Source of the DNA: an uncultured Photobacterium sp.
GTDB lineage: Bacteria; Pseudomonadota; Gammaproteobacteria; Enterobacterales; Vibrionaceae
Assembly (NCBI GenBank): GCA_947039005.1
Contig: CAMQXY010000008.1
Span: 1-51,555 of the forward strand
Reading direction: 5' to 3'
Length of the DNA stretch: 51,555 nucleotides
The notes under the pieces are model-generated. The model was given only the letters and a program-made list of their open reading frames with translations, did no database searches and had not been told where the DNA came from. The position numbers and the translations under genes are program-made. This document shows, piece after piece, positions 30,839 to 38,880 of the stretch (position 1 is its first letter; each line of letters opens with the position of its first letter).

Positions 30839-32728
30839 TTATTCGCCTTTTTTAAGCAAACCGTGTTTTTTCAAATAAACCAATAGCAATGAGATCGCTG
30901 CTGGTGTAATACCTGAAATACGTGATGCCATACCCACTGATTCAGGTTTGGCGTCATTGAGTTTAATTACCACTTCATTCGACAACCCTTTTACTAAGCT
31001 GTAATCAAGATCAAACGGTAATTTAGTGGTCTCATGACGTAATGATTTTTCAACTTCATCACGCTGGCGATCAATATAACCTTGGTATTTAATCTGCGTT
31101 TCAACTTGCTCACGCGCTTCAATGTCTTCGTGTGCAGGAGCAAACATCTCAATAGTGGTTAATTGCTGGTAAGTTACTTCTGGACGACGAAGAAGATCTT
31201 CACCATTAGCTTCACGTACGATCGGTGACTTAAGGATCTTATTTAAACTCTCAATGTGATCAGAATTTGGGTTAACCCAAATATCTTTCAAACGTTGACG
31301 TTCTTGTTCCATATTTTCTAGTTTCTGATTGAAACGCGCCCAACGCTCATCATCAACAAGACCTAATTCACGTCCCATAGGGGTCAAACGTAAGTCAGCA
31401 TTGTCTTCACGCAATAACAAACGGTATTCAGCGCGAGAAGTAAACATACGGTAAGGTTCTTTAGTACCGATGGTAGATAGATCATCAATCAATACCCCCA
31501 TGTACGCTTGATCACGACGTGGGCTCCAACCTTCTTTGTCTTGGGTTTGCAAAGCAGCATTCATACCCGCCATTAAGCCTTGAGCTGCTGCTTCTTCGTA
31601 ACCGGTAGTACCGTTAATTTGTCCCGCAAAGAACAGACCATCAATGTATTTGTTTTCAAAAGTTTGTTTAAGGTCGCGCGGATCAAAGAAATCATACTCA
31701 ATCGCATAGCCTGGACGCATAATGGTTGCGTTTTCAAAACCTTTCATTGAACGAACAATTTGAATTTGGACATCAAACGGTAAGCTTGTAGAAATACCAT
31801 TTGGATACAGTTCATTGGTGGTTAAGCCTTCTGGCTCAATGAAAATTTGGTGACTATTTTTATCAGCGAACCGCATCACTTTATCTTCAATTGATGGGCA
31901 ATAACGGGGGCCAATACCTTCAATCACACCAGCATACATTGGGCTCCGATCAAGGTTATTACGAATAACCTCATGGGTACGCTCATTGGTGTAAGTGATA
32001 AAACATGGAATTTGACGGGGATGATCCGATTTTTTACCCATAAACGAGAACGTTGGGGTTGGATTATCACCATGCTGGGTTTCAAGCACACTAAAATCAA
32101 CCGTGCGTGCATCAATACGCGGTGGCGTGCCTGTTTTTAAGCGATCAACCCGTAATGGCAGTTCACGTAAACGATCCGCTAATGCATTTGATGCTGGATC
32201 ACCAGTACGACCACCACTGTAGTTTTCTAAACCAATATGGATCTTACCGCCAAGGAATGTACCGACGGTCAATACCACTGCTTTGGCGTGGAATTTTAAT
32301 CCCATTTCAGTAACCACGCCGGTTGCGCGATTATTTTCAACAATGAGATCGATGACTGCCTGTTGGAAAATCATTAAATTTGGTTGGTTTTCCAATACGT
32401 TACGTACTGCTGCTTTGTACAATGCACGATCTGCTTGCGCACGTGTTGCCCGTACTGCTGGGCCTTTGGAAGAGTTGAGCGTGCGGAACTGAATGCCGCC
32501 TTTGTCGATGGCATGTGCCATCAAGCCACCAAGGGCATCAACTTCTTTAACCAGGTGTCCTTTCCCGATCCCGCCGATAGCTGGGTTACACGACATTTGG
32601 CCCAACGTATCGATATTATGGGTCAATAGTAAGGTTTTTTGTCCCATTCGGGCTGCTGCCAGTGCCGCTTCAGTACCGGCATGACCGCCACCCACAACGA
32701 TGACATCAAATTTTTCCTGGTAAAACAT
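30839..32728 (-). CDS. mnmG: tRNA uridine 5-carboxymethylaminomethyl modification enzyme MnmG (GidA)
   Basis: 629 residues. The FAD dinucleotide-binding motif [10 protein letters not shown] lies at about 13-22. The family signatures [16 protein letters not shown] and [11 protein letters not shown] are present, along with a C-terminal helical tRNA/MnmE-binding domain. With MnmE it installs cmnm5 at the wobble uridine. The ATG follows TGAGGAAGTTTC. It lies immediately beside oriC and is transcribed away from it, the standard position. Its partner mnmE is on the other side of oriC at 37398-38765. Confidence 0.98.
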   Translation of the reverse strand: MFYQEKFDVIVVGGGHAGTEAALAAARMGQKTLLLTHNIDTLGQMSCNPAIGGIGKGHLVKEVDALGGLMAHAIDKGGIQFRTLNSSKGPAVRATRAQADRALYKAAVRNVLENQPNLMIFQQAVIDLIVENNRATGVVTEMGLKFHAKAVVLTVGTFLGGKIHIGLENYSGGRTGDPASNALADRLRELPLRVDRLKTGTPPRIDARTVDFSVLETQHGDNPTPTFSFMGKKSDHPRQIPCFITYTNERTHEVIRNNLDRSPMYAGVIEGIGPRYCPSIEDKVMRFADKNSHQIFIEPEGLTTNELYPNGISTSLPFDVQIQIVRSMKGFENATIMRPGYAIEYDFFDPRDLKQTFENKYIDGLFFAGQINGTTGYEEAAAQGLMAGMNAALQTQDKEGWSPRRDQAYMGVLIDDLSTIGTKEPYRMFTSRAEYRLLLREDNADLRLTPMGRELGLVDDERWARFNQKLENMEQERQRLKDIWVNPNSDHIESLNKILKSPIVREANGEDLLRRPEVTYQQLTTIEMFAPAHEDIEAREQVETQIKYQGYIDRQRDEVEKSLRHETTKLPFDLDYSLVKGLSNEVVIKLNDAKPESVGMASRISGITPAAISLLLVYLKKHGLLKKGE

Positions 32729-32819
32729 GAAACTTCCTCAGGTATTTAAATAGCCAGTGAGTTAACTCGAGCAAAGGGCGGACATTCTATCCTGTTTCTG
32801 GGCAAGAGAGAATCTTTCA

Positions 32820-33110
32820 TCAAGATCATTTGATCAGCGAATTGTGGTTCTTAAATATATATAAGATCTTTTTAAAGAGATCTTCTATTAGATCTATTAT
32901 TAGGATCCACTGATCGTGTGGATAACCGCTAAATGATCCTTATGATCATGCGTTTAATGAAGATCATTTGCTGTGGAATAGCTTGGATCTTCCAGAGGAT
33001 AGGCTGGGATCAAAATGGCTACTTATGCACAGGGGCTTGCGTGCCTATAAGTTATTAAAAGGATAACTATGGGTTGATCACCGTTTAGTTCTATAGTTAT
33101 CCACAGAGAA
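32820..33110. other. oriC: Chromosomal replication origin oriC
   Basis: Between mnmG and mioC. The AT-rich unwinding element (32841-32903) includes three tandem 13-mers. DnaA boxes: TGTGGATAA (32917-32925, R1-like), TTATGCACA (33023-33031), AAAGGATAA (33058-33066, R3-like) and TTATCCACA (33097-33105, R4-like). Thirteen GATC Dam sites occur in about 260 bp (first at 32824, last at 33076), as required for SeqA control. The order of elements matches E. coli oriC element for element. The whole 426-base gap from 32729 to 33154 has no gene. Confidence 0.95.
32865..32903 (+). repeat. Three 13-mer repeats of the oriC DNA-unwinding element
   Basis: GATCTTTTTAAAG (32865-32877), GATCTTCTATTAG (32879-32891) and GATCTATTATTAG (32891-32903) correspond to the left, middle and right 13-mers of E. 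coli oriC. The last two share one G. Confidence 0.88.
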
Positions 33111-33154
33111 AAGTGTTAAATAGGGTTATTAATTGAGTAACTATTGACCGTTTT

Positions 33155-33601
33155 TTAACCATTAAGGTAACGTTGCCAATCTTCAAACCATATTTCAGCA
33201 GCCTCTTCAGGCACAGGCGTCATCGAGACATCAATATCCAGTCGTTCGCCAACTTGAGTTGCTCCTAATTGGGTTAATAGCGCCTCTATATTCTTAGCTG
33301 CAGCACAAAAGGTGTCGTAGTTGCTATCACCAAGCCCAATAACAGCAAATTTTAGCTTATCAAGACATGGTTTTTGATCGGTAAGCGCATTGGCAAAGGT
33401 CAAAAAATTATCAGGATAATCACCAGCACCATGTGTTGAGCAAATAATTAGCCAAAGAGTGTCTTGGTTTAGCTGTGCAAGTTCAGGCTGGTTGATGATA
33501 TTAGCGTGATGACCTTGTGCTGCTAAGAGTTCAGCTAAATGATCGGCGACATATTCAGCACCACCAAGGGTACTGCCTGTGATCAGAGTAAGAGTTGACA
33601 T
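33155..33601 (-). CDS. mioC: MioC flavodoxin-like protein
   Basis: 148 residues from ATG 33601 (MSTLTLITGSTLGGAEYVA), with AAGGA as ribosome site; an upstream in-frame start at 33634 was rejected. It has the flavodoxin FMN-binding loop GSTLGGAEYVAD and a second FMN region STHGAGDYPDN. Family work links MioC to FMN-dependent electron transfer, including biotin synthase support. It is transcribed toward oriC; in E. coli transcription from mioC affects origin firing and is repressed by DnaA. Confidence 0.95.
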   Translation of the reverse strand: MSTLTLITGSTLGGAEYVADHLAELLAAQGHHANIINQPELAQLNQDTLWLIICSTHGAGDYPDNFLTFANALTDQKPCLDKLKFAVIGLGDSNYDTFCAAAKNIEALLTQLGATQVGERLDIDVSMTPVPEEAAEIWFEDWQRYLNG

Positions 33602-33953
33602 AATTGTCCTTAGATTAGCGTTGGATGGGATCATTGCTATAAAGCGGTGAATATCAAGATGAGATTGTACTGAGATTAGGCTCTAGAAAGATAGCCTTTA
33701 TGGTATAAGTGGGCCGTTTTATTCACTGATAGGGTATTTTTTTATCCACGAGCCAAGGCTGGGGATGGAATCGGGAAAATATGTGGGTATTTATTACTAA
33801 AAATGAGGGTTTAGAGTGGTTAATAGGATCATAGTGATACTTAGCTTTAAGATGACGTTAGCATTAAAGAATGATCTTACCCACATGATCCCCATATTAT
33901 TTGCACAGACTTATGATCCTGGTTTGTTGCGATCCTAAAATTGATCGCAACGG
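33602..33953. promoter_or_regulatory. mioC upstream region with DnaA-box-like sites
   Basis: This 352-base non-coding stretch carries TTATCCACG (33742-33750), TGTGGGTAT (33782-33790) and TTACCCACA (33877-33885). All are one or two changes from the DnaA box. In E. coli the mioC promoter is repressed by DnaA through such boxes. I could not identify a convincing mioC -35/-10 pair. Confidence 0.5.
33926..33951 (-). repeat. Hairpin just after the ABC ATPase gene
   Basis: GTTGCGATC (33926-33934) and GATCGCAAC (33943-33951) are perfect 9-bp arms starting 2 bases past the stop of the minus-strand gene. The sequence after it on the minus strand is AAACC, not U-rich, so it may be an RNA-stability or Rho-assisted end. 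Confidence 0.6.
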
Positions 33954-34721
33954 TTAAATGATCCGCTGCCGTTGCGGTAAAATAATTAAATTTTGATTAT
34001 CAGGGTGGTGACTAACACTGACGTGATGCTGGTAGAGGGCGGTGATTTGTTGCGGCGTTAATACTTTTTGGGGGGTATCAAACGCGATTTGTTTTCCCTG
34101 CTCTAGTAATAACAAACGGTCGCAAAAAGTGATTGCAGTATTGAGGTTATGGATCGCAATCAGCGCACTTTTCCCGTGCTGACAATGATGACTCAGAATA
34201 TTGAGTAATAGTGATTCATGACCAATATCGAGACTCGCAGTAGGCTCATCAAGCAACATGATCGCTGCATTTTGAATTAATAAGCGTGCAAAATGCACCC
34301 GTTGTTGTTCTCCCCCCGAGAGCTGATTAAGGGGGCGATTTAAGAGGGTTTCTATATCTAACTGATTAATAATAGTATTTATTTCTTGAGCTGATGCTGC
34401 TGATGATTGGCGGTAGCCATAATAAATAATGTCTTTAACCAGAAATCCAAATGCAGGCTCGGTATGTTGAGGTAAATAACTTAAATACTGCGCCCGTTGT
34501 TGATGGCTATAACTGTTGAGTGGCTGTTGAAATAAACTGATACTGCCATGGCTAGGCGTGATAAAGCCACTAAGACATTTAAGTAACGTGCTTTTACCTG
34601 CACCGTTAGGACCAATAATACCAACAAGCTCACCAGGATTAATCGCAAAATTAATATTTTGTAGTAGTGGCTGTGATCCTTGGTGATAACTTAATTGGTT
34701 GATCACAAACGACGGGATCAT
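33954..34721 (-). CDS. ABC importer ATPase, BtuD/FecE type
   Basis: 255 residues. Walker A GPNGAGKST is at 37-45, the ABC signature LSGGEQQR at about 133-140, and Walker B MLLDEPTASLD. It energises import through the FecCD-type permease encoded upstream. Its ATG overlaps the permease stop by 4 bases (34718-34721), indicating translational coupling. The class transports cobalamin, haem or ferric siderophores. The adjacent PduO-type gene favours a corrinoid, but the sequence alone cannot settle this. Confidence 0.9.
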   Translation of the reverse strand: MIPSFVINQLSYHQGSQPLLQNINFAINPGELVGIIGPNGAGKSTLLKCLSGFITPSHGSISLFQQPLNSYSHQQRAQYLSYLPQHTEPAFGFLVKDIIYYGYRQSSAASAQEINTIINQLDIETLLNRPLNQLSGGEQQRVHFARLLIQNAAIMLLDEPTASLDIGHESLLLNILSHHCQHGKSALIAIHNLNTAITFCDRLLLLEQGKQIAFDTPQKVLTPQQITALYQHHVSVSHHPDNQNLIILPQRQRII

Positions 34722-35758
34722 GACTGTAATCCTTTATATTGGCTGCGTATTAAGAGGGCTATAAAATAGATCCCACCAATAATGGCGGTGATGATCCCGG
34801 TTTTTAATTCATTCGGTGCAATAACGGTACGGGCAATAAGATCACATCCTAAGAGAAACATGGCACCAAAGAGGGCTGAAAAAGGCAATAAGATACGATT
34901 ATTTGGACCTACCAGTAACCGTGCTAAGTGCGGCACAATTAAACCAATAAAGCCAATTGGACCTGCTATCGCAATAGCCATCGCGGTGAGAAGGGTACTT
35001 AACAGTAATAATAGTCGTCGACTGCGACGAACGTTGATCCCCATGCCATGGGCATTTTGTTCACCGAGAGCGAGTAAATTTAAGGTCTGACCGTGACGTA
35101 ATAATATCCAAGCAGTAATTATAATAATTGGGGTCGGCCATAATAATTGCTGCCATGTGCGTGCATCGAGACCGCCCATGGTCCAGAACACAAATTCACT
35201 GATCTCATATTGCTGAGCGGTTAGCAGTACCCCCATCGTTAATCCACCGAGTAAACTCGACACCGCTAATCCTGCGAGAATAATAAATAATCCATGCTGT
35301 TGAGTTTGACGTGCAATCAAATACACAATCGTAGCGGTGGTTAATGCACCTATTGCGGTAACAAGGGGCAATAATGCGGGGCTGACCACGGTTAAGCCAC
35401 TGACAATCGCCACTACTGCGGCAAAACTACTGCCAGCACTGATGCCTAGTATATCTGGGCTAGCAAGGGGATTTCGAAATAAACCTTGGCTGCAAGCCCC
35501 AGCTAATGCTAATGCACCACCGGCTAATATTGCCGCACAAGCCCGTGGTAAACGGATCTGTAATATGATGGCCGAGGCTAATGGATACTGCTGTTGTGCT
35601 AATGTTTCGCCACCATGAATATAACTGGCTAGCATCGCAAAAATATCATGAATAGGGATGGCGACCGAGCCCAAGCTAAGATAAATCATTAGCAGTACCA
35701 GTAATGCGGTTACTGCTAACAATCCTTGGGTGGGTTTAATGTATTGATGAACTGTCAT
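34718..35758 (-). CDS. ABC importer permease, BtuC/FecCD type
   Basis: 346 residues from ATG 35758 (MTVHQYIKPTQG); an upstream in-frame start at 35851 lies deep inside the binding-protein gene and lacks homology. It has about ten hydrophobic segments. Family signatures are RLPRACAAILAGGALALAGACSQGLFRNPLASPDILGISAGS and the coupling region GPIGFIGLIVPHLARLL. It is a class II importer permease. It overlaps the 3' end of the binding-protein gene by 23 bases. Confidence 0.9.
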   Translation of the reverse strand: MTVHQYIKPTQGLLAVTALLVLLMIYLSLGSVAIPIHDIFAMLASYIHGGETLAQQQYPLASAIILQIRLPRACAAILAGGALALAGACSQGLFRNPLASPDILGISAGSSFAAVVAIVSGLTVVSPALLPLVTAIGALTTATIVYLIARQTQQHGLFIILAGLAVSSLLGGLTMGVLLTAQQYEISEFVFWTMGGLDARTWQQLLWPTPIIIITAWILLRHGQTLNLLALGEQNAHGMGINVRRSRRLLLLLSTLLTAMAIAIAGPIGFIGLIVPHLARLLVGPNNRILLPFSALFGAMFLLGCDLIARTVIAPNELKTGIITAIIGGIYFIALLIRSQYKGLQS

Positions 35759-36653
35759 GGGGTTGATAAACCTTATGATTAAGGTAGACGATAGCATTAG
35801 CGATGTATTGGCTATCGGTTGAACGCAATGCGTGCGGCAAACTAATGACACGTTGATGACGAATAGCGGTTAATGTTTGTAGGGCGGGATCATGGAGTAA
35901 TTGTTGTTTAAAACCATCACTATCTATCCCTGGAATAATAATAATATCAGGATTAAGCGCTAATAATTGTTCTTTAGCGATAGGTACTTGACCAAATTTG
36001 TCACCGCTATTATACGCAATCACATTGTTGAGTTGTGCTTGGCTGATGATGGTATTAATGGTGGAGTTATGATTACTGGATGCGCCCCATGAGGTATATT
36101 CAATTGCTGTAAGTTTTTTTTCTGGAATAATAAGCTGCTGTTTAAGTGTCTCTTTCATGGTCTTCACTAGCGCAATCGCCGCCGCATTTTTATTTACCAG
36201 CTTTCCTATCAATAAAATATTCTTTTCAATATTGTCGAGGCTATAAACCGTTTTAATCACAAATACCTTGATACCTGCGGCGCGTAATTGGGCTATTTTG
36301 GGGCCATCACTCCAACTCGCGACTAGAACTAAATCGGGGCGTTCGGCAATAATGCGTTCAACATTAAGATCGCGTAGGGGTAAGGTCGCTGGGATTTGGT
36401 TGGCAATAATCGAATAAGTAGCATCCTTACTTAAGCGGCTTAAACTGGTAATGTTTTTCAGTGGTAATAGCGCCATTAACACTTGATCACTGAACATGCT
36501 TTTTGAATCAACCCGGGTTGGTGTTTGGGTTAATGTCAGTGGGTGCTGACTGGCATCAATGATCGTGATTGGATACGCTGTTTCAGCGCCAAAACTAATC
36601 GCACTATTGATTAGACAGCTGATAAAAATGAGATTTCGAAGTAATAGGGACAT
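35736..36653 (-). CDS. Periplasmic substrate-binding protein, BtuF/FepB-like class III
   Basis: 305 residues. An N-terminal signal peptide (about 1-22, cut after SFG or similar) is followed by two lobes joined by a long helix. Typical segments include DLNVERIIAERPDLVLV and LLALNPDIIIIPG. There is no lipobox, so it is soluble and periplasmic. It is the first gene of a three-gene importer operon with its own promoter (36713-36741), divergent from the PduO-like gene. The ribosome site before ATG 36653 is poor. The ligand is not determined; cobalamin or other corrinoid is a context-based guess, siderophore or haem the alternatives. Confidence 0.85.
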   Translation of the reverse strand: MSLLLRNLIFISCLINSAISFGAETAYPITIIDASQHPLTLTQTPTRVDSKSMFSDQVLMALLPLKNITSLSRLSKDATYSIIANQIPATLPLRDLNVERIIAERPDLVLVASWSDGPKIAQLRAAGIKVFVIKTVYSLDNIEKNILLIGKLVNKNAAAIALVKTMKETLKQQLIIPEKKLTAIEYTSWGASSNHNSTINTIISQAQLNNVIAYNSGDKFGQVPIAKEQLLALNPDIIIIPGIDSDGFKQQLLHDPALQTLTAIRHQRVISLPHALRSTDSQYIANAIVYLNHKVYQPHDSSSIH

Positions 36654-36712
36654 GATTTTCTATCTGCAGCACGTTGGGCTTGCATCATCCTGAGCAAGCA
36701 AAATTTGCGCAC

Positions 36713-36741
36713 ATAGTTAGTGATTTTTTTGGCGCTGTCAA
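36713..36741 (-). promoter_or_regulatory. Promoter of the BtuFCD-type operon
   Basis: On the minus strand a perfect TTGACA (complement of 36736-36741) is followed by TAACTAT (-10 region, complement of 36713-36719) at 16-17 bp. A hairpin GCTTGC (36678-36683) / GCAAGC (36694-36699) lies in the leader. No B12-riboswitch-size structure fits in the 138-base gap. Confidence 0.6.
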
Positions 36742-36791
36742 TTGAAGACTTCTGTTAAAATTACGCTTATTTAGTAAGGACGAATAAAGCA

Positions 36792-37334
36792 ATGGTATTA
36801 AAATTTTCTGGCGATATTGACGAGCTCGCTTATCCGTTTATTTTTGAAGATTCACCCTTGTGCGATTTTGAGATCCTAACGGATGAATTATGTACTTATG
36901 TGGGGTTGGTGATTTCACAATTAGAGGATGGTGAGGCACTGCAATCATTAGTATGGTTGCAACCGCGTATTTTTCATTTAAACGGCTCTATTCGTGGTAA
37001 GTGCGGTATTTTTGAAGCGGATATTATAAAGCTTAAAACTGATTATCATTATTTTCGAAATCAAGTAACGGATAACAATAAGCGCTTTGTGTTACCGCGT
37101 GGGGTTGGGGCGGTGGTGCAATTACACCAATGTCGAAGCTTAACCAAAAAAGTAGTGCGGCAATTAGTTAAAGTCGATGCCGTGGGTAAAAAAGTGCCTG
37201 AAACATTACCGCGATTCAGTAATTTATTGGTGAATTACTTTTTTGCGTTAACGCGGGTACTTAATCAGCAGGCGGGTATTGAAGAGCCAGAATATATCAG
37301 TATTAATTATCCCAAACCAGAGCATAAAAAATAA
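36792..37334 (+). CDS. Degenerate PduO-type ATP:corrinoid adenosyltransferase homologue
   Basis: 180 residues. The order of PduO-family segments can be traced: TDELCTYVGLV (30-40, family TVDELNSxIGL), LQPRIFHLNGSIRG (56-69), FVLPRGVGAVVQLHQCRSLTKKVVR (99-123, family FxLPGGs...RTxCRRAER) and PRFSNLLVNYFFALTRVLN (140-158). Two active-site features differ. The N-terminal nucleotide-binding motif TGDxGxT is not present, and in the arginine motif the usual R-R and E positions are K119, K120 and V122. The usual enzyme transfers the adenosyl group of ATP to cob(I)alamin. A non-catalytic corrinoid-binding or sensing role is possible. It is divergent from a BtuFCD-like importer and convergent with mnmE. 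Confidence 0.75.
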   Translation: MVLKFSGDIDELAYPFIFEDSPLCDFEILTDELCTYVGLVISQLEDGEALQSLVWLQPRIFHLNGSIRGKCGIFEADIIKLKTDYHYFRNQVTDNNKRFVLPRGVGAVVQLHQCRSLTKKVVRQLVKVDAVGKKVPETLPRFSNLLVNYFFALTRVLNQQAGIEEPEYISINYPKPEHKK

Positions 37335-37335
37335 T

Positions 37336-37373
37336 AAAAAACGCCACATATCAATACTATGTGGCGTTTTTTT
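37336..37373. terminator. Bidirectional terminator between the PduO-like gene and mnmE
   Basis: ACGCCACATA (37341-37350) pairs with TATGTGGCGT (37358-37367), flanked by AAAAA (37336-37340) and seven T (37367-37373), so it can end transcripts from both sides. Confidence 0.93.
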
Positions 37374-37397
37374 GATAATGAGTTGCAAGGTTAGTAG

Positions 37398-38765
37398 TTA
37401 CTTACCAATACAGAACGAAGTAAAGATCCGACCCAGTAAATCATCCGATGTAAACTCACCGGTGATTTCACTTAAGTGCTGTTGAGCTAAACGTAATTCT
37501 TCAGCCAGAATCTCGCCCGCCATAAAGCCTTCCAATTGCTCTTTACCGATCTCTAAATGTTCGGCGGCACGTTCAAGGGCATCTAAGTGACGACGACGCG
37601 CCATAAAGCCTCCCTCGGTGGTACCAGAGAAACCCATACATTGCTTTAGATGCTCACGTAAATCATCCACACCGTCGCCTGTGCGCGCTGAAAGACGGAT
37701 TATTGTTGAGTTGTTTATCTCACAGCTTCCCGCAGCCTCACCGGTTAGTTCAGCTTTATTGCGTATAACGGTTAAGCCCATGTTAGCAGGTAAGCGTTCA
37801 ATAAAGTCCGGCCAAATGTCTTTAGGATCGGTGGCGTCAGTGGTGGTGCTATCTACCATGAACAACACCCGATCGGCATGCTCAATTTCAGCCCACGCAC
37901 GTTCAATACCAATCCGTTCTACTTCATCAGTTGCTTCACGTAAACCGGCGGTATCAATGATGTGTAACGGCATCCCATCGATGTGGATGTGTTCACGCAA
38001 TACATCACGAGTGGTGCCCGCGATATCGGTCACAATCGCGCTGTCTTTGCCTGATAAGGCGTTTAACAAGCTTGATTTACCCGCATTAGGACGACCAGCA
38101 ATCACCACTTTCATGCCTTCACGCATGATCGCACCTTGGTTGGCTTGTTTACGTACTTCTGCAAGATGATCCATGATGCGATTGAGATCACCACTGACTT
38201 TACCGTCAGACAGAAAATCTATTTCTTCTTCAGGGAAGTCAATCGCGGCTTCAACATAGATACGTAAATGAATTAATGCTTCGACTAATTCATTGACCTT
38301 GTTTGAGAATACGCCTTGCAGTGATTTAAAAGCACTTTTAGCGGCTTCTTCAGAGCTGGCATCGATTAAGTCAGCAATGGCTTCTGCTTGGGCTAAATCA
38401 AGTTTGTCGTTCATAAAGGCGCGTTCAGAGAACTCACCTGGACGAGCAGGACGAATACCTTCAATGGTGAGAATACGACGGATCATCATGTCCATCAATA
38501 CGGGGCCACCGTGGCCTTGTAGTTCTAATACATCTTCGCCCGTGAACGAGTTTGGACCTTTGAAAAATAGTGCGATACCTTGATCAAGCGCGGTACCATC
38601 TTCATTTTTAAATGGCAGGTATTCAGCGTAACGGGTTTTTAATTCACGACCAGCAACGGCAAGGGCTACTTCTTTCGCTTTAGGACCTGAAACGCGAATG
38701 ATGCCGACGCCGCCACGGCCCGGTGGTGTTGCTTGTGCAACGATAGTATCGATATGTTGATTCAT
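37398..38765 (-). CDS. mnmE: tRNA modification GTPase MnmE (TrmE)
   Basis: 455 residues from ATG 38765 ([19 protein letters not shown]); a longer in-frame start at 38837 reaches into the yidC terminator and was rejected. It has the N-terminal formyl-THF-binding domain, a helical domain and an inserted G domain with G1 GRPNAGKSS (224-232), the DIAGTTRD switch and DTAGL. It ends in CIGK, the conserved C-terminal active-site cysteine motif. It works with MnmG on wobble uridines. AAGG precedes the ATG at short spacing. Confidence 0.97.
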   Translation of the reverse strand: MNQHIDTIVAQATPPGRGGVGIIRVSGPKAKEVALAVAGRELKTRYAEYLPFKNEDGTALDQGIALFFKGPNSFTGEDVLELQGHGGPVLMDMMIRRILTIEGIRPARPGEFSERAFMNDKLDLAQAEAIADLIDASSEEAAKSAFKSLQGVFSNKVNELVEALIHLRIYVEAAIDFPEEEIDFLSDGKVSGDLNRIMDHLAEVRKQANQGAIMREGMKVVIAGRPNAGKSSLLNALSGKDSAIVTDIAGTTRDVLREHIHIDGMPLHIIDTAGLREATDEVERIGIERAWAEIEHADRVLFMVDSTTTDATDPKDIWPDFIERLPANMGLTVIRNKAELTGEAAGSCEINNSTIIRLSARTGDGVDDLREHLKQCMGFSGTTEGGFMARRRHLDALERAAEHLEIGKEQLEGFMAGEILAEELRLAQQHLSEITGEFTSDDLLGRIFTSFCIGK

Positions 38766-38837
38766 AACCTTGGCTTTGCTTAAAAATGACTTGATGATTG
38801 TAAACCACAGAGCAGGTTTACGCCTAATTGGCCCCAT

Positions 38838-38865
38838 AAAAAAGGCGACCCTAAGGTCGCCTTTT
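38838..38865 (-). terminator. Terminator of the rpmH-rnpA-yidD-yidC unit
   Basis: AAAAGGCGACC (38840-38850) and GGTCGCCTTTT (38855-38865) flank CTAA. On the minus strand it is followed by U residues (complement of 38838-38843). It lies 15 bases past the yidC stop. Confidence 0.9.
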
Positions 38866-38880
38866 ATTCACAGGGTGAGC

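Noticed and set aside
32761-32800. mnmG promoter with -10 TAGAAT near 32784-32789
   Set aside because: No acceptable -35 at the right distance; the mnmG promoter must be nearby but I could not place it.
36654-36791. Cobalamin riboswitch upstream of the BtuFCD-like operon
   Set aside because: The 138-base gap is shared by two divergent promoters and is too short for the roughly 200-nt B12 riboswitch; I saw no B12-box-like conserved sequence.
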